Shown here: in pieces, positions 1 to 8,696 of the stretch
How positions within the stretch are numbered: position 1 is the first letter of the stretch
How the letters are laid out: each line of letters starts with the position of its first letter
Assembly (NCBI RefSeq): GCF_042685645.1
Contig: NZ_JBHUNX010000001.1
Coordinates: 1,302,001-1,366,000 of the forward strand
Direction: 5' to 3'
DNA length: 64,000 nucleotides
Source: Salininema proteolyticum
GTDB taxonomy: Bacteria > Actinomycetota > Actinomycetes > Mycobacteriales > Micromonosporaceae
Notes under the pieces: model-generated
The model's database searches: none
The model's input: the letters and a program-made list of their open reading frames with translations, nothing else
Told to the model about the DNA's origin: nothing
Translations under genes and position numbers: made by a program

Positions 1-157
1 CGAGTGGCGCCTCCAGGTCTCGCAGGGCATCCAGGCGCTGGGCTGGAGCGCCAAGGAGGCCGAGGCCGCCATCAAGGAGCTGGACACGGACGGCGCCACC
101 CCCGGCGACGTGCCGGCCCTGCTCAAGCAAGCCATCCGACTCCTGGGAAAGAAGTAG
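1..157 (+). CDS. ruvA: Holliday junction branch migration protein RuvA, C-terminal end (partial)
   Basis: Only the last 51 codons are inside the window. They read EWRLQVSQGIQALGWSAKEA and end in LLKQAIRLLGKK, which fits RuvA domain III, the small helical bundle that contacts RuvB. In the family RuvA binds the four-way junction and loads the RuvB motor rings. The TAG stop is directly followed by the ruvB ATG, so the two are translated from one message. The DNA-binding part lies upstream of the window. Confidence 0.85.
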   Translation, partial: EWRLQVSQGIQALGWSAKEAEAAIKELDTDGATPGDVPALLKQAIRLLGKK

Positions 158-1198
158 ATGACCGACGAGATCAGCGAAGAGGACTGGAACAGGGCCCTGA
201 CGGCGGCCACCGCGTCGCCGGAGGAGTCCGACCTCGAGGCGTCCATCCGCCCGGGCAAGCTCGACGACGTCATCGGCCAGGAGCGGGTCCGCGAACAGCT
301 GCACCTGCTGCTGGAGAGCGCCCTGCGGCGCGGGGCGAGCCCCGACCACCTCCTGCTCAGCGGCCCGCCCGGCCTGGGCAAGACCACCCTCGCCATGATC
401 GTCGCCGCCGAGCTGGGCGTCGGCCTGCGCCAGACCTCCGGCCCGGCGATCGAGCGCTCGGGCGACCTCGCGGCCATCCTCACGAGCCTGGAGCCGGGGG
501 AGGTGCTCTTCATCGACGAGATCCACCGCATGGCCCGGCCCGCCGAGGAGCTGCTCTACACGGCCATGGAGGACTTCCGCGTGGACGTGGTGGTCGGCAA
601 GGGCCCCGGCGCCACCGCCATCCCGCTCGATCTGGAGCCGTTCACGCTCGTCGGGGCCACCACCCGCTCAGGACTGCTCACCGGGCCCCTGCGCGACCGC
701 TTCGGCTTCCTCGGGCAGCTGGAGTTCTACAACGCCGACGAGCTGGCCTCCATCGTCACGCGCTCGGCGGCCATCCTCGACGTTCCCGTGACGGCCGAGG
801 GCGCCTCCGAGATCGCCGGGCGCAGCCGCGGCACGCCCCGCATCGCCAACCGCCTCTTGCGCCGGGTCCGCGACTACGCGCAGGTCAAGGGCAACGGATC
901 GGTCGACCGCTCCATGGCCGACGCCGCGCTCGAGCTCTACGACGTCGACCGCCTGGGGCTCGACCGCCTCGACCGCGCCGTCCTGGAGGCCCTTACCGGG
1001 ACCTTCCGCGGAGGGCCGGTAGGGTTGACGACGATCGCCGTCGCCGTGGGTGAACAACCCGACACCGTGGAGGAGGTCTGCGAGCCCTACCTGGTGCGCA
1101 CCGGTTTGGTCGCCCGTACGCCGCGGGGTAGGGTTGCGACTGCGGCGGCCTGGCAGCACATGGGGAAGAACCCCCCGGAGCAGCTGCCGTTCCACTGA
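158..1198 (+). CDS. ruvB: Holliday junction branch migration ATPase RuvB
   Basis: A 346-residue AAA+ motor that drives branch migration of Holliday junctions together with RuvA and RuvC. The Walker A motif GPPGLGKTT is at residues 69-77, the Walker B motif LFIDEIH at 117-123, a sensor-1 region GATTRSG near 166, and the DRFG stretch with the arginine finger follows. The C-terminal winged helix ends in a family-typical PEQLPFH tail. The length is normal. The ATG abuts the ruvA stop, so translation is coupled, and yajC follows after about 80 bp. Confidence 0.97.
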   Translation: MTDEISEEDWNRALTAATASPEESDLEASIRPGKLDDVIGQERVREQLHLLLESALRRGASPDHLLLSGPPGLGKTTLAMIVAAELGVGLRQTSGPAIERSGDLAAILTSLEPGEVLFIDEIHRMARPAEELLYTAMEDFRVDVVVGKGPGATAIPLDLEPFTLVGATTRSGLLTGPLRDRFGFLGQLEFYNADELASIVTRSAAILDVPVTAEGASEIAGRSRGTPRIANRLLRRVRDYAQVKGNGSVDRSMADAALELYDVDRLGLDRLDRAVLEALTGTFRGGPVGLTTIAVAVGEQPDTVEEVCEPYLVRTGLVARTPRGRVATAAAWQHMGKNPPEQLPFH

Positions 1199-1277
1199 AT
1201 ACCTTGCCGCAGACGGGCCGGTCCCGCGCGGTAGACTGCGGCCACGCCCGCATTCTGACAAAACGAAAGGCTCAGAC

Positions 1278-1703
1278 GTGCTCGACGTTCCAACCACTCT
1301 CGCCCAGGACGGCGGAGGCAGCATGATCCCCACTCTGCTGTTCATGGTGGCGATCTTCGCCCTGCTGTACTTCGTCATGATCCGCCCGCAGAAGAAGCGC
1401 CAGCGGGAGCAGCAGGAAATGCAGAACACCGTCGCCTCCGGCACCAAGGTCATCACCATCGGCGGCCTCTACGGCACCGTCGTCGAGTCCGACGACGAGA
1501 CGATCACCCTCGAGGCCAGCGACGGCGTCTTCCTCGTCTTCGCCCGCCAGGCCATCGGCCGCGTGATCCCGCCGGAGGAGGAGGCCGCCGCCGAGTCGTC
1601 CGCCGACTCCGACGAGGAGGAGCCCACCCTCACCGACGAGGACCTCGACAAACTCCGCAGCGCGGACGAGGACCCGAAGAAGGACAAGGGCAAGGACTAC
1701 TAG
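1278..1703 (+). CDS. yajC: Preprotein translocase accessory subunit YajC
   Basis: A 141-residue small membrane protein that associates with SecDF and the SecYEG channel. It has an N-terminal stretch MLDVPTTLAQDGGGS, one hydrophobic segment at about residues 18-36 ending in the family motif MIRPQKKRQREQQ, then a conserved soluble domain with VITIGGLYGTV and VFLVFARQAIGRVI. The tail is acidic and Lys-rich. A GTG start at 1278 is chosen because GAAAGG lies 7 nt upstream and homologues share this N-terminus. An ATG at 1323 is the alternative. It lies directly before secD-secF, the usual order. Confidence 0.93.
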   Translation: MLDVPTTLAQDGGGSMIPTLLFMVAIFALLYFVMIRPQKKRQREQQEMQNTVASGTKVITIGGLYGTVVESDDETITLEASDGVFLVFARQAIGRVIPPEEEAAAESSADSDEEEPTLTDEDLDKLRSADEDPKKDKGKDY

Positions 1704-1962
1704 ATCGGGGCCTGCGCGCGGGTCCGCCGCACGGCGGCGCGCGGGTGAGACGGCCTACGATTAGGGGATTCTAAGGCGTTGACGCGACGCCACCGCGGTC
1801 ATCCGGTCCGGCGGCCCAGGCGGGCCGCCGAAGCGGCCGCAAGGTGGCTGTGGTTACATTGAGGCGCGCCTTACAACTGCCTACGGCACCGCCTGCGGCC
1901 ATGCCCCTCAGACGGTCGGCGCCCCCCGGTCTGTCGAATTGGATCAAGGAAGAGACTGAGCA

Positions 1963-3771
1963 TTGGCTAGTGAAACGGGCAAACGACGCCCGCAGAAGAA
2001 GATTCAGGGCAAACGCCTGCGGCTGGCGCCCTATTTCCTGTCTCTGGCGGTCGTGATCGCGCTCCTGTGGGTCGCGGCCCTCGCGGGAAGCGGCTCCTGG
2101 AACTCGTTCCCCAAGCCGAAGCTCGGTTTGGACCTGCAGGGCGGCCTGTCGATGACCCTCACCGCCTATGACGACGGCGGGGCCGAGCCGACCGCCGAGG
2201 ACATGGAGCAGGCCCGGCAGATCATCGAGGAGCGCGTCGACTCCACCGGCGTCGCCGAGCCCGAGGTGTTCGTCGAGGGCCAGGACAACATCATCGTGAA
2301 CGTCGCCGGCGACGACACCGACGAGGAGTCCCTCCGCTCCGTCGGCGCTCCGGCGGCCCTGCGGTTCCGCATCGTCTCCGCTTCGGCCCAGGACACCTCC
2401 GGGACCATCGACGAGTCCATCGCGCAGTTGACCGAGGCCGGATCCGAGGGCGTCGCGCCCGACGGAGAGGGCGTCGACCTCGCCGCCCTGGCCGCCGAGG
2501 AGCGCGAGGACTCCTCGAACCTCGAGCAGATCGAGACCGGCGACACCCTCGTCGACGTCCTGGAGAAGGTCGGTCCCGCCGCCGCGCAGGCGGCCTTCGG
2601 CCTCACCGCCGCCCCGGCCGACGCGGCCACGCTCGAAGCGCTCAAGCCGTTCGCGGAGCTGACCGCCGACGAGGTGGCGCTCCTGCCCTCCGCCGTCCAG
2701 TACTACGTTCCGACCGTCTCCTGCGAGCAGCTGGACAACCGCCCGCCCGGATCGGTGCAGGACCCGGCCAAGCCCGTCGCCGCCTGCGGAAGCGTCGACG
2801 ACGGCATGGGCAACGATGCCAAGGCCAAGTACCTGATGGCCCCCGCCCAGGTCCTGGGCTCCGACGTGGACAGCGCCGACATCGGCACCGACCCCAACCG
2901 CGGCAACGAGTACGTCGTGAACGTCAAGTTCACCGGGGCCGGCACCGACAAGTGGAGCACCCTGACCAAGGAGAACGTCCAGAACTCCGTGGCGATCGTC
3001 CTCGACAACGAGGTCGTCTCCGCCCCGGTGATCCAGGAGGCCTCCACCAGCCAGACGCAGATCTCCGGCGACTTCACGCCGACGGAGGCGAAGCTCCTGT
3101 CCGACCAGCTGAACTTCGGCTCCCTGGACATCAACTTCAAGACCGAGACGATCAACAACGTCACGGCGACGCTCGGCGTCCAGCAGCTCAAGGCCGGCCT
3201 CATCGCCGGGGCCATCGGCCTCGCGCTGGTCTTCCTCTACTGCCTCGCCTACTACCGCATCCTCGGCTTCATCGTGCTCGGCTCGCTGACCTCGGCGACG
3301 CTGGTGCTCTACCCGTTCCTGACCCTCCTGGGCAACCAGGCGGGCCTGACGCTGACCCTCGCGGGCATCGCGGGCTTCGTGGTCTCGATCGGCATCACCG
3401 CCGACTCCTTCGTGGTGTACTTCGAACGCATCAAGGAGGAGATGAAGGACGGCAGGTCGGCGCGCTCGGCCGTGCCCAGGGCGTGGGAGCGCACCAGGAG
3501 AACGATCCTGTCGGCGAACGCCGTCTCGATCATCTCCTCGGTCGTGCTGTACCTGCTCGCGCTCGGACCGGTCCGCGCCTTCGCCTTCGCGCTCGGTGTC
3601 TCGACCCTGGTCAACATCCTGGTGGTCTTCCTGTTCACCCACCCGATCGCCGAGTGGCTGGCGCGGGGACGCGTTCTCAACAACCCGTTCCTCTCCGGCC
3701 TCCACACGAGGCTCAACCTGACCACGAGCGACGCGAAGCCGGCCGGCAAGACCGCCCGGGCCGAGTCCTAG
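1963..3771 (+). CDS. secD: Protein translocase subunit SecD
   Basis: A 602-residue proton-driven accessory subunit of the Sec translocon. TM1 is at about residues 22-42, followed by the diagnostic LGLDLQGG at 54-61. A large extracytoplasmic domain contains IEERVDSTGVAEPEV. Five further TM segments lie between about 410 and 580, including GIAGFVVSIGITADSF and YFERIKEEM. The start is TTG at 1963 behind an AGGAAGA ribosome site. The 259 bp between yajC and this start hold only short GC-rich hairpins and no convincing ORF. secF begins 9 bp after the stop. Confidence 0.96.
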   Translation: MASETGKRRPQKKIQGKRLRLAPYFLSLAVVIALLWVAALAGSGSWNSFPKPKLGLDLQGGLSMTLTAYDDGGAEPTAEDMEQARQIIEERVDSTGVAEPEVFVEGQDNIIVNVAGDDTDEESLRSVGAPAALRFRIVSASAQDTSGTIDESIAQLTEAGSEGVAPDGEGVDLAALAAEEREDSSNLEQIETGDTLVDVLEKVGPAAAQAAFGLTAAPADAATLEALKPFAELTADEVALLPSAVQYYVPTVSCEQLDNRPPGSVQDPAKPVAACGSVDDGMGNDAKAKYLMAPAQVLGSDVDSADIGTDPNRGNEYVVNVKFTGAGTDKWSTLTKENVQNSVAIVLDNEVVSAPVIQEASTSQTQISGDFTPTEAKLLSDQLNFGSLDINFKTETINNVTATLGVQQLKAGLIAGAIGLALVFLYCLAYYRILGFIVLGSLTSATLVLYPFLTLLGNQAGLTLTLAGIAGFVVSIGITADSFVVYFERIKEEMKDGRSARSAVPRAWERTRRTILSANAVSIISSVVLYLLALGPVRAFAFALGVSTLVNILVVFLFTHPIAEWLARGRVLNNPFLSGLHTRLNLTTSDAKPAGKTARAES

Positions 3772-3780
3772 GGGGAAGAC

Positions 3781-4929
3781 ATGACGCGCAATCAGAAACT
3801 CTCCATCTGGTCTCAGCTCTACCGGGGCCGCAACGACTTCGACTTCATCGGCAGCCGGAAGCGCTGGTACGTCTTCTCGGGCGTCGTCATGGTCGCGTGT
3901 ATCGCGATCATGCTCATCAAGGGCTTCTCCCTGGGCATCGACTTCGCCGGCGGCAACCAGTTCCAGGTGACCCCGGCCAACTCGTCCACCCTGGTGGAGG
4001 TCGAGGACGCCGCCACCGAGGCGGGGGCCGAGATCGGGTCGGGCCAGGAGGTCCAGGGCGAGGGCGGTGAAACCGGCTATATCATCCGCACCGGCGCCAC
4101 CAGCGCCGACGAGTCCGCCGAGATCCGCGCCGCCATCGCGGAGGAGGCCGGGGTCGAGTCCGGCGACGTCTCCGAGACGTCCGTGTCCGCCACGTGGGGA
4201 CAGGCGGTCTCCCAGCAGGCCCTCGTCGCCCTCGCGGTGTTCCTGGTGCTGGTCACGATCTTCATCTGGATCCGCTTCGAGCGGCGCATGGCCGCGGCGG
4301 CCCTGATCGCCCTGGCCCACGACCTCGTCCTGACCGCGGGCATCTTCTCGCTGGTCGGATTCGAGGTCACGCCCTCGACGATCGTCGGTATGCTGACCAT
4401 CCTCGGCTACTCGCTCTACGACACCGTCGTGGTCTTCGACAAGTTGCAGGAGAACACGCAGAACATCCTGTCGACCCGGCGCCAGACCTTCGCCGAGGCC
4501 GCCAACGACGCGGTCAACCAGACCCTCATGCGTTCGCTGAACACCTCGCTGATCGGCGCGCTGCCGGTCGCGGGACTGCTGTTCATCGGCGTGGGCATGC
4601 TCGGGGTCGGAACGCTGAAGGACCTGGCCCTAGTGCTGTTCGTCGGTATCATCACCGGTACTTACTCCTCGATCTTCCTGGCCGCGCCGATGGTCGTGGA
4701 CCTGGCAGAGCGGTCGCCGGAGTACAAGCGGCACAATAAGAAGGTGCTCAACAAGCGCGCCGGCCGCTCCGAGGAGGGCGACTCCTCGGCCGAGTCGGGC
4801 GAGAAGGCCGAGCGCTCCGCGAGCGGAGAGGACGACTTCGAGGTGACCGTCTCCGACGAGCCGGTCGCCGCGGGCGCGGGCGGACAGGGCGGCAGCGCGG
4901 GAAACCGCAAGTCGCGCCGTCGGCGCTGA
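3781..4929 (+). CDS. secF: Protein translocase subunit SecF
   Basis: A 382-residue partner of SecD. TM1 is at about residues 30-49, then LGIDFAGG at 51-58. An extracytoplasmic domain is followed by five TM segments with GYSLYDTVVVFDKLQEN and MRSLNTSL, typical of the SecF half of the RND-like pair. The last 70 residues are a Ser/Glu-rich cytoplasmic tail ending in the basic run KSRRRR. The ATG has GGGGAAG 3-9 nt upstream and follows the secD stop closely, so the two are co-translated. A strong hairpin follows the stop. Confidence 0.96.
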   Translation: MTRNQKLSIWSQLYRGRNDFDFIGSRKRWYVFSGVVMVACIAIMLIKGFSLGIDFAGGNQFQVTPANSSTLVEVEDAATEAGAEIGSGQEVQGEGGETGYIIRTGATSADESAEIRAAIAEEAGVESGDVSETSVSATWGQAVSQQALVALAVFLVLVTIFIWIRFERRMAAAALIALAHDLVLTAGIFSLVGFEVTPSTIVGMLTILGYSLYDTVVVFDKLQENTQNILSTRRQTFAEAANDAVNQTLMRSLNTSLIGALPVAGLLFIGVGMLGVGTLKDLALVLFVGIITGTYSSIFLAAPMVVDLAERSPEYKRHNKKVLNKRAGRSEEGDSSAESGEKAERSASGEDDFEVTVSDEPVAAGAGGQGGSAGNRKSRRRR

Positions 4930-4942
4930 CCGGACAAGCGTG

Positions 4943-4976
4943 AGAGCGCCCCCTCCCGTCGGGGAGGGGGCGCTCT
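4943..4976. terminator. Bidirectional hairpin between secF and the convergent coiled-coil gene
   Basis: A perfect 15-bp stem (4943-4957 pairs with 4962-4976) with a 4-nt loop lies between the convergent secF and the next minus-strand gene. Neither side has a T-tract, as is common in high-GC actinobacteria. The same stem, with one base pair changed, recurs at 5501-5535. Confidence 0.8.
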
Positions 4977-5001
4977 TCGCTGTGCGGGCGACCGGCGCCG
5001 G

Positions 5002-5343
5002 TCAGGTCATCTTGTCCTTGGCCTCTTTCGCCTTCTCGGCGGCGGTGTCCTTCACGTCCTCGGCCTTGCGCTTGGCCTCGGACGCGGTGTCCTTCGCCTT
5101 GTTCATGAGATCGTCGCCCTTGCCGCCCGAGTCCGGGGCGGCGTCCTCGGCCTTCTCCTTGACGTCCTCGGCCTTGTCCTCGGCGGAGCCCATCATGTCC
5201 CCGGCCTTGTCCTTCACGGACCCCATGACGTCTTCGGCCTTGTCCTTGGCCTCCGAGGCCATGTCCTCGGCCTTGTCCTTGGCCTCGGACGCCTTGTCGG
5301 TGGCCTTGTCCTTCATCTCCCTGAACTTGTCTCCGATTCCCAC
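5002..5343 (-). CDS. Small Lys/Ala/Asp-rich amphipathic (LEA/CsbD-like) protein
   Basis: A 113-residue protein made almost entirely of KDKAEDMASEAKDK-type repeats with roughly 11-residue spacing, predicted to form one long amphipathic helix. It lacks a signal peptide and any TM segment. This composition resembles group-3 LEA and CsbD-type stress proteins, but no family can be assigned with confidence. The GTG start at 5343 is set by AGGAGG 6 nt upstream. An ATG further upstream has no ribosome site. The leader, ribosome site and first residues (MGIGDKFREMKDKA) closely match those of the gene at 5548-5802 (MGFGNKLKGMKKKA), so the two are paralogues. Confidence 0.75.
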   Translation of the reverse strand: MGIGDKFREMKDKATDKASEAKDKAEDMASEAKDKAEDVMGSVKDKAGDMMGSAEDKAEDVKEKAEDAAPDSGGKGDDLMNKAKDTASEAKRKAEDVKDTAAEKAKEAKDKMT

Positions 5344-5373
5344 GGCGAACCTCCTAGTAGGTGAGTTGCCCTC

Positions 5374-5379
5374 ACTGTA
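5374..5379 (-). promoter_or_regulatory. Possible -10 element of the small coiled-coil gene
   Basis: On the minus strand this reads TACAGT inside a block (CGCCC..TTACAGTGAG) that is also found before the paralogue at 5835-5840. It lies 31-36 nt before the GTG start. The conservation between the two leaders suggests a shared promoter type, but no clear -35 was identified. Confidence 0.4.
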
Positions 5380-5500
5380 AGCGGGCGCCATGGTGCGATG
5401 GGCGTTTTGACGGAAATCCGGTCAGGGTTCTGCGGCGGCACGGGCGGTTCTCCCGGGCCCGCTGGCCCCGTCTCCGGCCGGCCGATCGGACGGAGAGGAC

Positions 5501-5535
5501 AGAACGCCCCCTCCCGGGACGGGAGGGGGCGTTCT
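5501..5535. terminator. Hairpin terminator of the 84-residue coiled-coil gene
   Basis: A perfect 15-bp stem (5501-5515 with 5521-5535) with a 5-nt loop lies just downstream of the minus-strand gene at 5548-5802. It differs by one base pair from the stem at 4943-4976, so gene, leader and terminator appear to have duplicated as one cassette. Confidence 0.75.
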
Positions 5536-5547
5536 TCGCTGCGGGGT

Positions 5548-5802
5548 TCAGCGTCCCAGCTTCTTCTCCACGGCTTCCTGCGCCTTCGCGGCGGCGGCTT
5601 CCGTCGCTTTGTCGGCCAGCTTCTCACCGTGCTCGGTCGCCTGCTTCCGGGCTTGGGCGCCCGCTTCCGCGGCCGCGCCGGCGGCCTTGGCGGACGCCTC
5701 CTTCTTGGCGGACTCGACGGCGCCTCCGGCCTTCTTCCCGGCTCCGGCGGCAGCGCGTCCGGCCTTCTTCTTCATGCCTTTGAGCTTGTTTCCGAAACCC
5801 AT
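5548..5802 (-). CDS. Small Ala/Lys-rich amphipathic protein, paralogue of the preceding gene
   Basis: An 84-residue Ala/Lys/Glu-rich protein with repeats such as AAAGAGKKAGGAVESAKKEA, predicted to be a long helix without TM segments. The ATG at 5802 follows GAGGAGG with 6 nt spacing. The start MGFGNKLKGMKKKA and its leader match the gene at 5002-5343. Many actinobacteria carry apt between secF and rel, and here these two small genes fill that position instead. The function is unknown. LEA-like protection or nucleic-acid binding through the basic face are guesses. Confidence 0.72.
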   Translation of the reverse strand: MGFGNKLKGMKKKAGRAAAGAGKKAGGAVESAKKEASAKAAGAAAEAGAQARKQATEHGEKLADKATEAAAAKAQEAVEKKLGR

Positions 5803-5834
5803 GGCGGACCTCCTCGTAATCGGGGAACGGTCCC

Positions 5835-5840
5835 ACTATA
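5835..5840 (-). promoter_or_regulatory. Possible -10 element of the 84-residue coiled-coil gene
   Basis: The minus strand reads GTTTATAGTGGG here, with TATAGT 33-38 nt before the ATG. The same block in slightly changed form precedes the paralogue, which supports a common promoter. Confidence 0.45.
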
Positions 5841-5913
5841 AACGGGGCGGGCCAAGCGGTCCGGACGCGGGCGCCGCGGTGGCGGCTCCCGCCGGCGGGA
5901 AAGGCCAAGCCGC

Positions 5914-8262
5914 CTAGGCGTTCTCGGCGCCGTCCTCCCCGCGCAGTCGGTAGGCGTCGTAGACCCCGTCGATCTTGCGGATGACCTTGACGATGTGGTC
6001 GATGTGCTCCGGATTGGCCAGTTCGAAGGTGAACCGCGACAAGGCCACCCGGTCGCGGGTCGTGGTCACCGACGCCGCGAGGATCGAGACCCGCTCGCCC
6101 GACAGGGCCTGCGTGACGTCGGCCAGCAGCCGGTGCCGGTCGAGCGCCTCGACCTGGACGGTCGCGATGAACGTCGAGTCGTCGCCGCGGTCGCCCCACG
6201 AGACGTCCACGACGCGGTCGGGCTGGAACGCCATGCGCTCCTCGGCGTTCTCGCAGTCGCGCCGGTGCACGCTGATGACGTGGTAGCGCGTGGTGAAGCC
6301 GATGATCTGGTCGCCGGGGATGGGGGAGCAGCACTGCGCCAGCCGGACGGGCACCTCGCCCTTCTCCATGCCCGCGACGCGGACGCTCACGCCCAGGTCG
6401 CCGTGCGCCTCCGGGACGATCCGCTCCGGTTCGGTCGGCCGGGTGGCCTCGGCGACGTCCTCGGTGACGCCCTCCGATCCGCCCTGGGTCTCCAGGAGCT
6501 TGGTGATGACCTGGCTGGCCTTGACCTGGTGCTCGCCGATGGCGGCGTAGAGGCTCTCCACGTCGCGCTGGTTGAGCTCGTGGGCGACGGTGACGAGGTT
6601 CTCGCCGGAGAGGAGCCGCTGGACGGGCAGGCGGCGCTTGCGCATGAGGCGCGCGAGCTCGTCCTGGCCGTTCTCGATGGCCTCCTCGCGGCGCTCCCGG
6701 TTGAAGAACTGCTTGATCTTGGTCCGGGCGCGGGGGGACTTGACGAAGTTGAGCCAGCTGCGGTTCGGCGAGGCGGACTCCGACTTCTTGGACGTGAAGA
6801 TCTCGACCACGTCGCCGTTGGACAGGGTCGACTCCAGGGGCACTATCTTGCCGTTGACGCTCGCGCCGATGCAGCGGTGCCCGATCTCGGTGTGGACGGC
6901 GTAGGCGAAGTCGACGGGGGTCGACCCGGCCGGCAGCGCTATCACCGCGCCCTTGGGCGTGAAGACGTAGAGCTCGCTGGAGGCGAGGTCGAAGCGCAGC
7001 GCGTCGAGGAACTCGGAGGGGTCGCTGGCCTCCCGCTGCCAGTCCAGGAGTTGGCGCAGCCAGGCCATGTCGTCGATGTGCGCGACGGGGCCGGCCACGG
7101 TGGAGTTCTTAGACTCCTTGTACTTCCAGTGCGCCGCGATGCCGTACTCCGCGGTGCGGTGCATGGCCCACGTGCGGATCTGCAGCTCGATGGGCTTCCC
7201 GCCCGGCCCGATGACCGCCGTGTGCAGCGACTGGTACATGTTGAACTTGGGCATGGCGATGTAGTCCTTGAACCGCCCCGCCACCGGCTTCCAGTTGGCG
7301 TGGATGACGCCCAGCGCCGCGTAGCAGTCCCTCTCGGACTCCACCAGGATGCGCAGGCCCACGAGGTCGTAGATGTCCTCGAAGTCGCGGCCGCGCACGA
7401 TCATCTTCTGGTAGATCGAGTACAGGTGCTTCGGCCGCCCGGTGACGTCGGCCTTGATGTGGGACTCCTTGAGCTTGTCCTCCACCTGGGCGGTGACCTG
7501 CTGGAGCGTCTTCTCCCGCTGGGGGGCGTGCTCGGCGACCAGGCGCTTGATCTCCTGGAAGCGCTTGGCGTAGAGGGTGCGGAAGGAGAGGTCCTCCAGC
7601 TCCCACTTGATGGTGTTCATGCCCAGGCGGTGGGCCAGCGGCGCGAGGATCTCGAGCGTCTCGCGGGCCTTCTGCTCCTGCTTCTTGGGCGGCAGGAACA
7701 TGAGGGTGCGCATGTTGTGCAGGCGGTCGGCGAGCTTGATGACCAGCACGCGGGGGTCCTTGGCCATGGCGACGACCATCTTGCGGATCGTCTCTGCCTT
7801 GGCCGCGTCGCCGAGTTTCACCTTGTCCAGCTTGGTCACGCCGTCGACCAGCAGCCGGATCTCGTCGCCGAACTCCTCGGAGAGCTCGTCGAGGGTGTAC
7901 TCGGTGTCCTCGACGGTGTCGTGCATCAGGGCGGCGACGAGGGTCGAGGTGTCCATGCCGAGGTCGGCGAGGATCTGGGCGACGGCCAGCGGGTGGGTGA
8001 TGTAGGCGTCGCCGGACTTGCGGAACTGCTTGCGGTGCAGCTCTTCGGCGCGCGCGTAGGCCCTCTCCAGGACCTGGACGTTGGCCCTGGGGTGCGCGGC
8101 GCGGTGCGAGGCGACGAGCGGTTCGAGCACCTCGGGTACGCTCGGCGACTGCCACGGCGAGTTGAACCGCGCCAGCCGCGCGCGCATACGCCTGCCGGTG
8201 TGCGGACCCGGGTCCTTGTCGCCATTGGCGGTACCGGTGTTCGCGGCCTTGTCGGTCGCCAC
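5914..8262 (-). CDS. rel: Bifunctional (p)ppGpp synthetase/hydrolase Rel
   Basis: A 782-residue long RSH enzyme that makes and degrades the stringent alarmone. The hydrolase HD domain keeps HDTVEDT at residues 114-120, so hydrolysis should be active. The synthetase domain has RFKD at 330-333, the RxKD signature of bifunctional Rel rather than the EFDD of RelA. A TGS domain (YVFTPKGAVIALPAG) and a C-terminal ACT domain follow. The start is GTG at 8262 behind a GAGGGGG ribosome site. It sits in the usual actinobacterial neighbourhood near secDF and an anchored PPIase. Confidence 0.96.
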   Translation of the reverse strand: MATDKAANTGTANGDKDPGPHTGRRMRARLARFNSPWQSPSVPEVLEPLVASHRAAHPRANVQVLERAYARAEELHRKQFRKSGDAYITHPLAVAQILADLGMDTSTLVAALMHDTVEDTEYTLDELSEEFGDEIRLLVDGVTKLDKVKLGDAAKAETIRKMVVAMAKDPRVLVIKLADRLHNMRTLMFLPPKKQEQKARETLEILAPLAHRLGMNTIKWELEDLSFRTLYAKRFQEIKRLVAEHAPQREKTLQQVTAQVEDKLKESHIKADVTGRPKHLYSIYQKMIVRGRDFEDIYDLVGLRILVESERDCYAALGVIHANWKPVAGRFKDYIAMPKFNMYQSLHTAVIGPGGKPIELQIRTWAMHRTAEYGIAAHWKYKESKNSTVAGPVAHIDDMAWLRQLLDWQREASDPSEFLDALRFDLASSELYVFTPKGAVIALPAGSTPVDFAYAVHTEIGHRCIGASVNGKIVPLESTLSNGDVVEIFTSKKSESASPNRSWLNFVKSPRARTKIKQFFNRERREEAIENGQDELARLMRKRRLPVQRLLSGENLVTVAHELNQRDVESLYAAIGEHQVKASQVITKLLETQGGSEGVTEDVAEATRPTEPERIVPEAHGDLGVSVRVAGMEKGEVPVRLAQCCSPIPGDQIIGFTTRYHVISVHRRDCENAEERMAFQPDRVVDVSWGDRGDDSTFIATVQVEALDRHRLLADVTQALSGERVSILAASVTTTRDRVALSRFTFELANPEHIDHIVKVIRKIDGVYDAYRLRGEDGAENA

Positions 8263-8526
8263 TGTGCCCCCTCGATAAGCGGAAACTATGTATTAAAGGG
8301 TAGCCCCCGGGAAGCCGGCGCCGTAGCCGCGGCGGGAATGACGGCCGTCCGGGCGGGGGACTCCAGTCTAGGAATCATCTTCCCAGGTGACGGGCAGCCC
8401 GGCGCGCGCCGGGTGCGTGACCTTCCCGACAAGCCGTGCGCGGGGCGTCGGACGTGCGCGCGAAAGGGGCTGTGCGGAGCCCGCGCGGCCTGGCAGGAGC
8501 GGCCGGCGGAGCCTCCGTGCGCGAGG

Positions 8527-8645
8527 GCGGGACGGTCCTGACCCGTGCTCGGGTTCAAGCCCGCGAATGGAATTTCCGTGCGGGACGGCCCTGACCCGTG
8601 CTCGGGCTCAAGTCCGCGAACGGAGTTTCCGTGCGGGACGGCCCC
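8527..8645. repeat. 53-bp tandem direct repeat, 2.2 copies
   Basis: Copies start at 8527, 8580 and 8633 (the last is only about 13 bp). The two full copies differ at 5 of 53 positions. Each holds the block CCGTGCTCGGG(T/C)TCAAG and a GGAATTTCC or GGAGTTTCC end. The function is unknown. Slipped-strand duplication is the simplest origin. Confidence 0.8.
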
Positions 8646-8656
8646 GGGGCAGAGAA

Positions 8657-8685
8657 AGAGGCCGACGCGCGGGACGCCGGCCTCT
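8657..8685 (-). terminator. Hairpin terminator of the FKBP gene
   Basis: An 8-bp stem AGAGGCCG/CGGCCTCT plus two inner pairs after one mismatch lies just past the FKBP stop. On the minus strand it is followed by a pyrimidine-rich CTTTCTCTG. Confidence 0.6.
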
Positions 8686-8696
8686 AAACTGCGGTC

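Larger units (their letters stand above)
8263..8696. other. Non-coding spacer with a 53-bp tandem repeat
   Basis: A 434-bp gap between rel and the FKBP gene, both on the minus strand. It contains a tandem repeat at 8527-8645 and a terminator hairpin for the FKBP gene at 8657-8685. The stretch next to rel (8263-8400) presumably carries its promoter, but no convincing -35/-10 pair was found. No gene is supported here. Confidence 0.6.

Noticed and set aside
1771..4320. Long minus-strand frame opposite secD and secF
   Set aside because: Antisense to clear SecD and SecF coding sequence, Arg/Gly-rich, with no ribosome site.
8527..8632. T-loop-like GGGTTCAAGCCC in the tandem repeat, possible tRNA
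   Set aside because: The stem does not pair in the 5-7-5 pattern of a T-arm and no acceptor, D or anticodon arm can be formed around it.
8527..8645. Possible CRISPR array
   Set aside because: Only two full copies directly joined without spacers, and no cas genes in the window.
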